Positions 45,897 through 55,273 of a stretch of DNA of 64,000 nt are shown here, piece after piece (position 1 is the first letter of the stretch; the number at the start of each line of letters is the position of its first letter). The stretch comes from DATCHW01 sp963806045 (lineage in GTDB: Bacteria; Bacteroidota; Ignavibacteria; Tepidaquicellales; Tepidaquicellaceae), in the NCBI GenBank assembly GCA_963806045.1, contig CAWDWP010000011.1, forward strand, positions 1-64,000, in the 5' to 3' direction. The notes beneath the pieces were generated by a model. The model did no database searches. It was not told the DNA's origin and saw nothing but the letters and a program-made list of their open reading frames with translations. Made by a program: the position numbers and the translations under genes.

Positions 45897-46824
45897 TTAA
45901 TTTTGTTTTGAAATCAGGTTTATAAACATATCTTCTAAAGTATTTTTTTCTTTTGATATGCTGTTTATTAATATTTTGTTTGACCTCAAATAGTCTATAA
46001 GATTGTTTAATTCTTCAGGACTATTTGTATTATATATGAATTTGTTTTTCCCCTGCAATGTCAATTTATAATTCAAAAGCAGATTATTTATCAAGGCATC
46101 ATTCAAATCAGAAGTAATGAAAATATATCCGTCAGTAGTTGAAATAATTTCCGAAACAAGCCCTTCTTTTATTAATACTCCTTTATTTAATATAGCAACA
46201 CGGTCACAAATCATCTCAACTTCACTAAGGAGATGTGAATTTACAAATACTGTTTTCCCTTTCGATTTAAGGTCAAGAATAATATCCCTGATTTCTTTTC
46301 TCCCGATAGGGTCAACTCCATCTGTCGGTTCATCAAGGAATATAAGTTCCGGGTCATTTATGATGGATTGAGCTATGCCGAGTCTTTGCATCATTCCCTT
46401 TGAAAATTTTCTGACTTTCGTTTTTTTCCACTTTTCAAGGTCAACAAGCTTCAGCAGTTCATCAATTTTCTTTCTGAGTACAACATTGCTGATACCGCTT
46501 AATCCGCCGAAATAATAAAGCACCTGTTCTGCTGAAAAATAGCCCGGAAATCTGATGGCTTTCAGGTAAGTAACCGATTTTAGTTTTTATACTGACATCA
46601 TTCAAACTCTTATCGAAAATTGTTGCTTCTCCTTCTGTAGGAAATACAATGCTGAGAAGAAGTTTCACGAGAGTAGTTTTCCCCGCACCGTTAGGACCTA
46701 AAAGCCCGAATATCTCCCCCTCTTCTACATTAAATGTGAATTTATTTAATGCAACAATTTTGCTTTTCGAAAAACTTTTCGAAGGGTATTCTTTTGTCAG
46801 ATCTTTTGTCTTTATTATGGTCAT
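45897..46824 (-). CDS. ABC transporter ATP-binding protein (one frameshift)
   Basis: Walker A is LLGPNGAGKTTL near residue 42. The frame breaks at about 46554, where one extra C follows LPESH. Without it the protein goes on as RFPGYFSAEQVLYYFGGLSG, then the signature KFSKGMMQRLG, Walker B LIFLDEPTDGVDP and the switch histidine in VNSHL, for 308 residues in all. The start overlaps the HD gene stop by four bases, and the permease follows. The housekeeping-like conservation on both sides of the break argues for a sequence error. Confidence 0.85.
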
Positions 46825-47361
46825 AACCTCGCATCGGTTTTTAATGCTTCGATAATATTCTGAATATGAATACTCAAATCAAGTCCTATTTCTTCAGCGC
46901 CTTTTGTAATGTCATCCCTGTTAACTGCTCTTGCAAAGGCTTTGTCTTTCATTTTTTTTATAACTCCCTTTGGCTCTACATCGTTAAACCTTCCGGGTTT
47001 CATAAGTGAATATGCAGTAACAAATCCCGTAATTTCATCACAGGCAAAGAGATATTTTGCAAATTGCTGTTTCCCTCGGAACATTTGTTCTTTCGGGATA
47101 TGCGTGAGAGAGTATTGTATCAATAAATTCTTTATCAAATCCGGCTTCTTCCAGTATCGGAACGGCAGTATTTGGATGTGTATCGGGAAATTTTTCCCAG
47201 TCTAAATCGTGCAGTAAACCTGCCATGCCCCATCGCACTTCATCTTCACCGAGTTTCTTTGCATAATATTTCATACAGGTTTCAACGCAATAGCAATGCT
47301 TTTTCAGGTTCGGGTTCTCAATATATTTATCAAGAAGTTCATATGATTTTTCAGGAGTCAT
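46821..47361 (-). CDS. HD-domain hydrolase (one frameshift)
   Basis: A 179-residue protein once one extra A (T run at 47055-47058) is removed. The metal-binding motifs are KKHCYCVE (first His), LLHDLDWE (the HD pair) and ILSHAY. Beyond the break comes KYLFACDEITGFVTAYSLM, which matches the usual end of this hydrolase family. The substrate is unknown, perhaps a nucleotide. It sits five bases after the NYN gene and overlaps the ABC ATPase start. Confidence 0.8.
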
Positions 47362-47366
47362 ATTAT

Positions 47367-47831
47367 TCAGGAAAAATGTTTTTTAAATTCATCGAGCTCT
47401 TTTTTTGTTATCCTGTCCGGTTTTTCTCCATCGGGATAAAATAGCTGGTTGATATTTTTATCTTTCTTTTTCGAAGCGGGCTTTAGTTCTTTCCAGAACT
47501 CTTCAGAGGATTTTACCTCGCATCCGCATATTTTTGCAAGGTTTGTAATCCCGGTATCAGAGCTTACAATCGAAACAGGTTCTCTGTTATAATTTTCCTC
47601 GATGTATTTCCTGATTATCTCATCTGCTGTTAATTTGCCCGAAAAAACTACATTATTAATTTGAATATCACTGAATCCATCAAAAACAAAAATTATTTTA
47701 TTGTGATTGAATTTGGATTTTACAGATTCTATCAGCGAAAGAGCAACAGCATCCTTCTGCTCCCTGAATTTTTTTTTGTAAGCGGGGATTTTATGAATCA
47801 AATTATTACAATCTATAACAATTGTTCTCAT
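47367..47831 (-). CDS. NYN/PIN-domain protein, YacP-like
   Basis: A 154-residue protein with the NYN (PIN-like) nuclease layout: IVIDCNNLIHKIP at the start with the first acidic metal ligand, IIFVFDGF, a third acidic cluster near TADEIIRKYIEE, and PVSIVSSDTGITNLAKICGC. The C-terminal third is lysine-rich and may contact RNA. It is probably an endoribonuclease of the YacP/Rae1 family acting in RNA decay or on ribosomes. It lies 14 bases downstream of asnS. Confidence 0.75.
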   Translation of the reverse strand: MRTIVIDCNNLIHKIPAYKKKFREQKDAVALSLIESVKSKFNHNKIIFVFDGFSDIQINNVVFSGKLTADEIIRKYIEENYNREPVSIVSSDTGITNLAKICGCEVKSSEEFWKELKPASKKKDKNINQLFYPDGEKPDRITKKELDEFKKHFS

Positions 47832-47845
47832 AATTTATTTTTACC

Positions 47846-49180
47846 TTATGGTCTTATTCTGTTTGGTCTTCTTGCAAACGGAATTGATTCCCTTATATGC
47901 TCAAGATTGCAAATCCAGCTAACCATTCTTTCAATGCCGAGACCGAAACCTGAATGCGGAACACTGCCGTATCTTCGCAAATCCAGATACCACTGGAAGT
48001 CATCCATCGGGAGCTCGTGCTGTTCGATTCTTTGCAATAAAAAATCTAAATTATCTTCTCGCTGAGAGCCTCCGATAATTTCTCCGAAGCCTTCCGGAGC
48101 GAGTACATCAACTCCGAGTGCATATTTTGGATTTTCAGGATCTCTTTTCATATAGAATGCCTTAGCTTCAGCAGGCCAGTGATGAACCATAACAGGTTTA
48201 TCGAAATCTGCAACTATCGCTTCTTCGTGAGGTGCACCGAAATCTTCACCCCAGGGGAACGGGCGGATTTGTTCTTCTCCGTTTTCCGTTTTGCGAATCA
48301 GCGGAATATCTTTTTTTCTTAATATTTCCAATGCTTCATCATATGTCAGTCTCGGAAAAGGTTTTGTCACTTTTTCAAGTTTCGTCACATCCCTTTCCAG
48401 AATTTCAAATTCCTGTTTTTTGTTTTTCAAAACTCTCTGTACAACATAAACAAGAAAATCTTCTATTAAATCCATATTATCATTTAAATCATAGAACGCC
48501 ATTTCAGGTTCCATCATCCAGAACTCTGTTATATGCCTTCGGGTCATTGAATTTTCTGCTCGGAACGTGGGTCCTAAGGTATAAACTTTTCCCAATGCCA
48601 TTGCACCGGCTTCAGCATACAACTGTCCGGACTGCGAGAGATATGCCTTTCCTAAATCAAAATAATCTGTTGCAAACAGGGTTGAGGTTCCTTCGCTGGC
48701 GTTTGGTGTGAATATCGGTGCATCAAATAAAACGAAACCATTATTATACATATAATCCCGGATTGACTGTATGATTTCATTCCGCACTCTTAATATTGCT
48801 GCCTGGCGGTTTGAACGAATCCAGAGATGCCTTCTGTCCATCAGGAATTCAACTCCGTGCTCTTTCGGAGTTATCGGATATGGTTCCGCTATGCTTACAA
48901 TTTCCAGTCCGGAAATCTGTAATTCAAATACATTTTCCTTTTTAGGATGTTTTGAAACAGTTCCGGAAACCATCAATGAAGATTCCTGAGTTAGTTTTGA
49001 AAAATCTTCCCATACTTTTTCAGAAACTGCTTTCTTTGATACCACTCCCTGAATGACTCCGGAGCCGTCCCGGATTTCAGGGAACATAAGCTTACCTGAT
49101 GAACGGATATTATAAAGCCATCCTTTAATAGTGACTTCCTGTCCGACGTAGTCTGCAATTTTATCTATAAAAACCCACAT
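47846..49180 (-). CDS. asnS: Asparagine-tRNA ligase
   Basis: A 444-residue class II synthetase. An OB-fold anticodon-binding domain (VTIKGWLYNIRSSGKLMF) precedes the catalytic core. The core shows motif 2 in FRAENSMTRRHITEFWMMEPE and motif 3 in GFGLGIERMVSWI. The asparagine-specific GGSQREDN block and the WYLDLRRYGSVPHSG ending separate it from AspRS. It heads a minus-strand run with the NYN, HD and ABC genes. Confidence 0.95.
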   Translation of the reverse strand: MWVFIDKIADYVGQEVTIKGWLYNIRSSGKLMFPEIRDGSGVIQGVVSKKAVSEKVWEDFSKLTQESSLMVSGTVSKHPKKENVFELQISGLEIVSIAEPYPITPKEHGVEFLMDRRHLWIRSNRQAAILRVRNEIIQSIRDYMYNNGFVLFDAPIFTPNASEGTSTLFATDYFDLGKAYLSQSGQLYAEAGAMALGKVYTLGPTFRAENSMTRRHITEFWMMEPEMAFYDLNDNMDLIEDFLVYVVQRVLKNKKQEFEILERDVTKLEKVTKPFPRLTYDEALEILRKKDIPLIRKTENGEEQIRPFPWGEDFGAPHEEAIVADFDKPVMVHHWPAEAKAFYMKRDPENPKYALGVDVLAPEGFGEIIGGSQREDNLDFLLQRIEQHELPMDDFQWYLDLRRYGSVPHSGFGLGIERMVSWICNLEHIRESIPFARRPNRIRP

Positions 49181-49316
49181 AAAATAAATTTAAAATTTAA
49201 AATGGAAAATTAAAAATTAAAAAAACATAAAATTTCTTTTTAAAAAAGAAGATATTGAAACTATTCTAAATTAGACTGCACTTATACAAATTATTAATTT
49301 GATTATCAACCTTAAT

Positions 49317-49356
49317 TTCCCCCCTTTTACAAAGGGGGGTTGGGGGGTTAATTATT
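49317..49356. repeat. GC-rich palindromic repeat, inverted relative to 60206-60245
   Basis: TTCCCCCCTTTTACAAAGG followed by GGGGTTGGGGGGTTAATTA. The reverse complement occurs at 60206-60245 with small differences. Both lie just past the ends of genes and could act as weak terminators. Confidence 0.55.
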
Positions 49357-49401
49357 AATATTTTGAATTTACACATGAAAACTATCACTAACAATAAATT
49401 A

Positions 49402-50028
49402 TCATAATTTTAATTTGAAATTAAGTTTTAGACCTCTGTCAGGTTCTAAACCTAAATTTACTTTATCTGAAACATCAAAATCAAACATATGAGCATCAAC
49501 ATAAGCATCAACGAGATTAATCAAATAGAAAATACCGGAATATAAATAAAAGTTGTCCCGCTGGTTCCTATAAAACTCCCTGTACTGTTTAAGTCTCAGG
49601 TCACCTTCGGGTATTGAATCCGATTGAGACTGTGCATACAGGTCTCTGTAATCTATAAATTTATTGTTATTCCGTATTATTTCATATCCGAAATAACCGG
49701 TCAATATTGCAATTACAGGTATTTTCCAGTATGAACCATTATAGAACTGACCCAATCCCGGTAGTATAGCGGAATATAATACTGCTTTCCAGGGTGATTT
49801 TTTCATCACAAATGTGCTTTTATTCGAATCCTTTTTTATTGTATCATTCAAAACCTGTTCATGAAGACTTAGCATTTTAAATGCTTTAGTATCATAATTT
49901 CCGGTCTTAATGACATTAATGTCCTGAGCATATGATTTTGAAGAAATAATCACTATCAAAATGATAAATAAAAAAGCATCCTGTAATTTCAGGATGCCCT
50001 TTTCAAACTTCAAAAAATTATCAGTCAA
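49402..50028 (-). CDS. DUF5683 domain protein
   Basis: A 208-residue protein with a signal peptide or signal anchor (residues about 18-35). The DUF5683 core is SPWKAVLYSAILPGLGQFYNG (first eighteen residues decisive), YWKIPVIAILTGYFGYE, and FYLYSGIFYLINLVDAYVDAH near the end, with two membrane segments. The family is common in Bacteroidota; function is unknown. It follows secG after 11 bases. Confidence 0.82.
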   Translation of the reverse strand: MTDNFLKFEKGILKLQDAFLFIILIVIISSKSYAQDINVIKTGNYDTKAFKMLSLHEQVLNDTIKKDSNKSTFVMKKSPWKAVLYSAILPGLGQFYNGSYWKIPVIAILTGYFGYEIIRNNNKFIDYRDLYAQSQSDSIPEGDLRLKQYREFYRNQRDNFYLYSGIFYLINLVDAYVDAHMFDFDVSDKVNLGLEPDRGLKLNFKLKL

Positions 50029-50039
50029 TTTTTACAAAA

Positions 50040-50438
50040 TTAAGGAGCCGGATTTTGTTGTTGATTTTCCTGATTGTTTTGATCTTGATTCGGCTGCGAA
50101 TTCGGTTGATTTCCCGGCATATTCTGAGGTTCCTGAACCGGCGGTGCTCCCGGACTCAACTCTTTCTGGTTCTTTTGCAATATGCTTTCCTTCATTGAAG
50201 GACCGCCTGATTTACTTATATATATGTTAACCAGAAGCGAAAAAAGCATGAAAACCACTGCAAGAACGACAGTTGCTTTTGATAAGAAATCAGAAGCACG
50301 CCTTGCACCAAACATAGTTGTAACTCCGGTTCCTGCAATAGGACCCACTAAACCGCTGCCTTTTGATGACTGCATTAATACAATCGCAACCAGCAATACG
50401 CAAACTATCACTAAAAATAATATAAAAAATGTAACCAT
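50040..50438 (-). CDS. secG: Preprotein translocase subunit SecG
   Basis: A 132-residue membrane protein. The first helix is residues 2-22, followed by LMQSSKGSGLVGPIAGTG and a second helix at about 55-75, the SecG signature. The tail is a long Gln/Asn/Pro-rich stretch (NSQPNQDQNNQENQQQNP), longer than in most SecG proteins and probably disordered. It supports the SecYEG channel. Confidence 0.92.
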   Translation of the reverse strand: MVTFFILFLVIVCVLLVAIVLMQSSKGSGLVGPIAGTGVTTMFGARRASDFLSKATVVLAVVFMLFSLLVNIYISKSGGPSMKESILQKNQKELSPGAPPVQEPQNMPGNQPNSQPNQDQNNQENQQQNPAP

Positions 50439-50871
50439 AGTTGATTAATATACTATTGAAAAATAAATGTTACAAGTCCAAAAAAGGAAAGATACGTGAC
50501 AAGGGGGGCTGGAATCTCCTCCCTCCTTTCCAGGTCTCCGAATCTCGACTTGTCGGATAAAGGGACTGAGGGTATTGAGTCCTTACTTTAATTAAATTAT
50601 TACCAGCCCACGGTTTCAACCGTGGGTACAATAGTCAATTAATGGTAAACCGTTTAAACGGTTTCCTTATTTATTTTAATGCCTCCCACGACTAAAGTCG
50701 TGGGCTGTGTCATATAAATTTTTCCGACTTTTGAATTTTGAATTCAATTTTAACTTTTGACTTTTGACTTTTGAAATGGTTATTTCATCATTTTCAGAAA
50801 GTAAAATCTTCCCTTCCTTATAATATTTAAGATAATAAATAATATTGATATATTATATTTGAGGATTAAAA
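50439..50871. other. Intergenic region with GC-rich and palindromic repeats
   Basis: No protein frame. It holds a CTCCCTCCTTTCCAGGTCTC block with GGGACTGAGGGT (50512-50578), the three palindromes at 50607-50704, a TTTTGAC tract (50733-50780), and an AT-rich leader before the next gene. The GGGACTGAGGGT words also occur at 52400-52440. Confidence 0.5.
50607..50704. repeat. Cluster of three REP-like palindromes
   Basis: CCCACGGTT-TC-AACCGTGGG (50607-50626), AAACCGTTTAAACGGTTT (50647-50664) and CCCACGACT-AA-AGTCGTGGG (50685-50704). The outer two have 9-base arms and a 2-base centre, the same geometry as CCCCACCGT-TT-ACGGTGGGG in the element at 40676. The arms differ but are matched, so structure rather than sequence is kept. 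Confidence 0.7.
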
Positions 50872-52263
50872 GTGAACGGAATGGCACTCATAAAGAATAA
50901 AATATTTATTGGGAGGATAATACTTTCAGGGATATGCCTGCTGTTTCTTGCCACGACGTTTCACACAGAAAACCGTTCCTCCGGCTGGTATCAGCAGTTT
51001 TTGCCAAACTTAAATGGAAGAAGCGTTAAAGATGTTTTTTTCTTAGATAGCTTAACAGGGTGGGGCGTAACTAATGCTACAAACCAACAGTATGATACAA
51101 TCTATATATTAAAAACAACTAATAGTGGTGATAATTGGACTATACAATATAATAATTTATTAACTGGTGGTGGATTCTGGGGTTATACAAAAATTTATTT
51201 TCTAAATCAGTATACTGGATTTGCTGGTGATATTACCGGGATTTCTAAATCTACAAATGGAGGAACAAATTGGTTTTATTTATTTCCACAATATAATTTT
51301 GTTGTTTCAGATATGTCAGTCTTAAATCAAGATACAATATGGATTGTAGGGTCTACCGGTTTTTATGATGCAGTTTTAAGAACTACAAATGGTGGAATAA
51401 GCTGGCAAGAACAATATAGTTGGGGAAGTCTCCAAAGTGCAAAAATTTATATGTATAATGCGAGAATAGGATATATTTGTAATGATATCTATTTATCTGA
51501 TATTAGAAAAACAACAGATGGGGGCACAAGTTGGTCAGTTATAGTTCCGAATGAAGGATTCAGAGATATATTTTTTATTGATAGTTTAACGGGTTGGTAT
51601 GCTTGGTCAGTTGATTCTATTAAAAAAACAACTAATGGTGGAATAACCTGGTTCAAACAATTATTACCCCATTCACAACAGATTGGAGAATCCGGAATAT
51701 TCAAATTTTCTTTTTTGAATAAAGATACTATTTGGGCTGTTGGAGCAATTAAATACTATACACCAACCCCTTTGGAAGTCCGTGGAGTGATATATATTTC
51801 AACTAATGGAGGAAATAATTGGGGTTATCAATTACCTGATCCTTATCAAATAAATGTAAATAGATATTACTATATAAGTTTTATAAACAAACTCAATGGG
51901 TGGGCGTATACTATGACAAATAAAGGGGTACATACAGTAACAGGAGGCGATACTACATTTTACACAGGCATTCAAAAAATCAGCAATGAAATTCCGAAGG
52001 ATTATATTTTGTATCAGAACTATCCGAATCCATTCAATCCAAGAACAGTAATCGGATATGAGATAAAGAAAAACAGTTTTGTAAAATTGGATGTGTTCGA
52101 CATACTTGGAAAGGAAGCGGGAGTATTAGTTAACGAAAAGCAAAGCGCAGGGAAATACGAAGTTGATTTTATGGGAAAGTTCAGTCCAAGCGGAATATAT
52201 TTTTACAGGCTGATGGTGGATGGAAAAATAATAGATACGAAAAAGATGTTGCTGGTGAAATGA
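50872..52263 (+). CDS. YCF48/BNR-repeat surface protein with T9SS sorting domain
   Basis: A 463-residue exported protein starting at GTG behind a GAGGA site eight bases upstream. An ATG three codons later is possible. The signal region is residues about 10-28. About seven repeats follow, with TTNSGDNW, STNGGTNW, TTNGGISW or TTDGGTSW and GWG or GWYAW strands. The sorting domain ends the protein (QNYPNPFNPRT, then a basic end). It resembles the protein at 36663 in layout but is on the other strand and stands alone, flanked by repeats. Confidence 0.87.
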   Translation: MNGMALIKNKIFIGRIILSGICLLFLATTFHTENRSSGWYQQFLPNLNGRSVKDVFFLDSLTGWGVTNATNQQYDTIYILKTTNSGDNWTIQYNNLLTGGGFWGYTKIYFLNQYTGFAGDITGISKSTNGGTNWFYLFPQYNFVVSDMSVLNQDTIWIVGSTGFYDAVLRTTNGGISWQEQYSWGSLQSAKIYMYNARIGYICNDIYLSDIRKTTDGGTSWSVIVPNEGFRDIFFIDSLTGWYAWSVDSIKKTTNGGITWFKQLLPHSQQIGESGIFKFSFLNKDTIWAVGAIKYYTPTPLEVRGVIYISTNGGNNWGYQLPDPYQINVNRYYYISFINKLNGWAYTMTNKGVHTVTGGDTTFYTGIQKISNEIPKDYILYQNYPNPFNPRTVIGYEIKKNSFVKLDVFDILGKEAGVLVNEKQSAGKYEVDFMGKFSPSGIYFYRLMVDGKIIDTKKMLLVK

Positions 52264-52273
52264 TATTCTCTCT

Positions 52274-52385
52274 CTCGTTCCCAAATTGCATTTGGGAACG
52301 TACTTTCGTGCGAAACTTTGTTTATTTAATCCAAACTCAGTTTGATTTCCAATTGTGTTCCCAAATATAATTTGGGAACAAGAAC
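52274..52385. repeat. 112-base interspersed repeat, copy B
   Basis: Same length and direction as copy A at 42621-42732. Both terminal palindromic segments (TTCCCAAATTGCATTTGGGAA and TTCCCAAATATAATTTGGGAA) are kept, while the middle differs at a number of positions. It starts ten bases after the stop of the YCF48 protein gene. Confidence 0.75.
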
Positions 52386-52492
52386 GAATGATCTTCCCTC
52401 TCCTTTCCAGGAGAGGGACTGAGGGTGAGGTGTGAATTGTCATCGAGAATTATTGAGAAAAATTATTCTGAATAGATTTTTCAAAAGCTTTC

Positions 52493-52535
52493 CACCCCAC
52501 CCCTACCCCTCCCCTTGAATTGGGAGGGGATATTT
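52493..52535. repeat. GC-rich repeat, inverted relative to 42573-42615
   Basis: CCCTTGAATTGGGAGGGGAT is the reverse complement of the core of the block at 42573, with a few changes. Both are close to a copy of the 112-base repeat. Confidence 0.5.
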
Positions 52536-52733
52536 CGTTGAAATTTCCTCTCCAATTTACCGCTCTTGCTAGTGTTTGAGAGAAGCGTCAAGAACATGTT
52601 TAATGAATTCTTCCCCCTTTACAAAGGTCTTGGAGCCTCCGTGGAGGTGGGGACCCAAGAAGGGTGTAAACCGATTGCAACTCAGACCCCCTCCTACCTC
52701 CCCCTCGCAAGAGTGGGAGAGTGTAATTAAATT

Positions 52734-53985
52734 TTATACAGCCGATAATATTTTGCCGGTAACTTCACCAAAACCGACACGGAAGCCATCGCCCTGACAA
52801 TAGCCTTTTATAATAAGTTCATCGCCATCCTGAAGAAATGTTCTTTCTTCTCCGTTAGGTAATTTTATCGGTTCGGTTCCTTTCCAGGTTAATTCGAGCA
52901 AACAACCCGCGGGATGATTTTTCCGGTCCGCTGATTGTTCCGGAGGCAAGCAAATCCCCTGTCCTGAGATTACAGCCCGTAACAGTGTGATGTGCAAGCT
53001 GCTGAGCAATGTTCCAGTAAAGATATTTAAAGTTTGAATGTGTTATTTTGAATGGTTCAGGATTTTTTTGCGTTTTCAGAAAAACTTCAAGTTCAATATT
53101 ATAAGTGAAATTTTTATTTTTAAGATATGGAAGCGGTTCGGGATTCTGTTCGACTCCTTTTATTCTGAATGGTTCAAGAGCATCAAGCATTACCACCCAG
53201 GGAGATATTGAAGTCGCGAAATTCTTGGCAAGAAATGGTCCGAGAGGTACATATTCCCACTTCTGAATATCCCTCGCACTCCAGTCATTCACGAGCACCA
53301 TTCCGAAAATATGTTCTTCCGCTTCCTGAACCGGAACCGGACTTCCGAGAGGATTTCCCTGCCCGACAAAAAAGCCCATTTCAAGTTCAAGGTCGAGCTG
53401 GGAAGTTGGCCGGAATTCAGGAAATTCTTTATCATCAGCTTTAACCTGCCCTTTTGGACGGATAATATCTGTTCCGCTGATAACTATCGAACTCGCCCTG
53501 CCGTGATAAGCCACGGGAAGATGAAGCCAGTTGGGCATCAGAGCATTTTCTTTTCCGCGGAACATAACACCTACATTAGTAGCGTGGTCACGGGATGAAT
53601 AAAAATCAGTGTAGTCCCCTACCTCAACAGGCAAGCATAATATCACATCATTAATTTTATGAAAAGCTTTTTCCCTTAATTTCACATCATCTCTTAAAAC
53701 CGGATTTTCTTCTTTTAACAGATTTTGAATTGCAATTCTTATTTCAGAACAGGTTTTTCTGCCAAGTGCCATAAAAGCATTAAGCGAAGATTTTTCGAAG
53801 ATATTTTTTTCGGTTGAATTGTATGACAAAAGACCTGCATTATCTATGACGGACAAATCCAGCACATATTCTCCGATTGCAGCACCTGCACGGGGTTTTT
53901 GGTTTTTATCAGGTTTAAATATTCCAAATGGAATATTGTTTATAGAGAAGTGTGAATCGGCTGATACATTGATAAATGATTTCAT
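52734..53985 (-). CDS. fahA: Fumarylacetoacetase (one frameshift)
   Basis: The last enzyme of tyrosine breakdown, splitting fumarylacetoacetate. The N-terminal domain is followed by the catalytic core with DYTDFYSSRDHATNVGVMF, LPVAYHGRASSIV, LDLELEMGFFVG, MVLVNDWSARDIQKWEYVPLG and RTGDLLASGTISGPE. The frame breaks in an A5 run (T5 at 52918-52922). Removing one A gives NHPAGCLLELTW, then LPNGEERTFLQDGDELII and GYCQGDGFRVGFGEVTGK, for 416 residues, the normal length. It shares a transcript direction with the 331-residue gene 16 bases upstream. Confidence 0.9.
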
Positions 53986-54001
53986 TAGACTATAATATCA
54001 G

Positions 54002-54997
54002 TTACAATAATTTCAAATTTCTTAAGTCCTGTCTTGGTTCCTCAAAGCTGCAGCTTCCGAATGAAAGCATATAATATTTTCTTGCAAAAGTAATTTCTTC
54101 AGTATTAATTTTATATCCGTTCCAGGAAAAATATTCATCTTCGAACACAAAATTCTGAGGCTGTTCATCATCAATAATTTTTATCATATCGTCGGGGCTG
54201 ATTTTTTTACTCTGGTAAAGTATTCCTGCTCCGAAAATATTCAGGAAACCGTGAATCAGTGTATTTGTCTGTTCATTGATATGCCTTATCGCATGATGCA
54301 GACCGGCTGTCGCTTTAAAAGGTACTTTATTATTAATACTTTTCATAATTGCATAAGCAATTTTATCTGAAGTCGGATATGAATCGTGATCAATTCCTCC
54401 GGTTCGCAGCTTAAAACCGAGTTTCCGGTAATCCTGTCCTTCGGAATAAAATTCATTACAGACAGATAATGCTGATGTAATGGAATCAATTAAATCTACC
54501 CAGTTTTCCTTCATTATTTCTGTTTCAAGAAATATCTGCACGGATGGTGAAATCTGCTTAGCGATTTTATCCCTGAAATCATTTATTGTATCAATCAAAT
54601 CTGCACTCTCGCGAAATGCAAGCATTTCAGTAGGCAATTTGGTTTCAAATCCTTCAATACTGACTTTCGGACCATTTGTTTCCTGGAATTTAATTATATC
54701 CTGAATATCTTTTAAAATATTCTTCTCAAACATAAAAGTATCCTGTGACAAAGAACCTAAAATTGTCAACCTTAGCGGATTTGCGTTATTTATCGACGGG
54801 CTTCCTTCAATAAGCTCGGTAAGTTCATTCAACCGGCTGAAAGGGCAAACAAATTTGGAAAGAATCCAGTTATGCTTGAATAATCGATAATCCATGAAAT
54901 TATCAAATGATTCTTTCAGGGTTAGACTTGCAGGAGGAAATATTCCTGCATAATCGATAATTTCGTTCATAAAAGCACTGACACTCTTAAACGCCAT
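54002..54997 (-). CDS. Conserved protein of unknown function next to fumarylacetoacetase
   Basis: A 331-residue soluble protein. The pattern of buried strands followed by helices suggests a TIM-like barrel. Likely conserved sites are YAGIFPPASLT at the start, KLRTGGID, FKATAGLHHAIRH and HGFLNIFGAG. The arginine, lysine and histidine pairs could form an active site, but I know no assigned reaction. The gene lies 16 bases upstream of fahA, so a role in aromatic amino acid breakdown is likely. Confidence 0.6.
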   Translation of the reverse strand: MAFKSVSAFMNEIIDYAGIFPPASLTLKESFDNFMDYRLFKHNWILSKFVCPFSRLNELTELIEGSPSINNANPLRLTILGSLSQDTFMFEKNILKDIQDIIKFQETNGPKVSIEGFETKLPTEMLAFRESADLIDTINDFRDKIAKQISPSVQIFLETEIMKENWVDLIDSITSALSVCNEFYSEGQDYRKLGFKLRTGGIDHDSYPTSDKIAYAIMKSINNKVPFKATAGLHHAIRHINEQTNTLIHGFLNIFGAGILYQSKKISPDDMIKIIDDEQPQNFVFEDEYFSWNGYKINTEEITFARKYYMLSFGSCSFEEPRQDLRNLKLL

Positions 54998-55273
54998 AAA
55001 TTCTTACAGTTATTTGAATTTTTGATAAGATATAAAAAGTTTTAATTATTTAACATTCCAAATACAAAACTAGTTAAAATTCAAAAATGAAAAGTCAAAA
55101 TTTAAAAGTAAATTTAAAATTGAAAAGTTAAAAAAGGGTGGGGGTTTGGGGGATTAATATATTCAATATTCAACAACGTAGCATATGCTAAAGTTTATTA
55201 AAGTAATTATGTTTCAGCATTAAATATATAAGTATAATTATTTATTTTATTAATAAATAAATAACAAACAGCC

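Larger units (their letters stand above)
52264..52733. other. Intergenic region made mostly of repeats
   Basis: It contains the 112-base repeat copy B (52274-52385), a CTCTCCTTTCCAGG/GGGACTGAGGGT block (52396-52435), a GC-rich block inverted relative to 42573 (52493-52535) and further C- and G-rich words to about 52720. I see no gene. Confidence 0.6.

Noticed and set aside
50439..50871. tRNA gene downstream of secG, as in many bacteria
   Set aside because: No T-loop GTTCRANNC with matching acceptor arms was found. The GC-rich parts are repeats.
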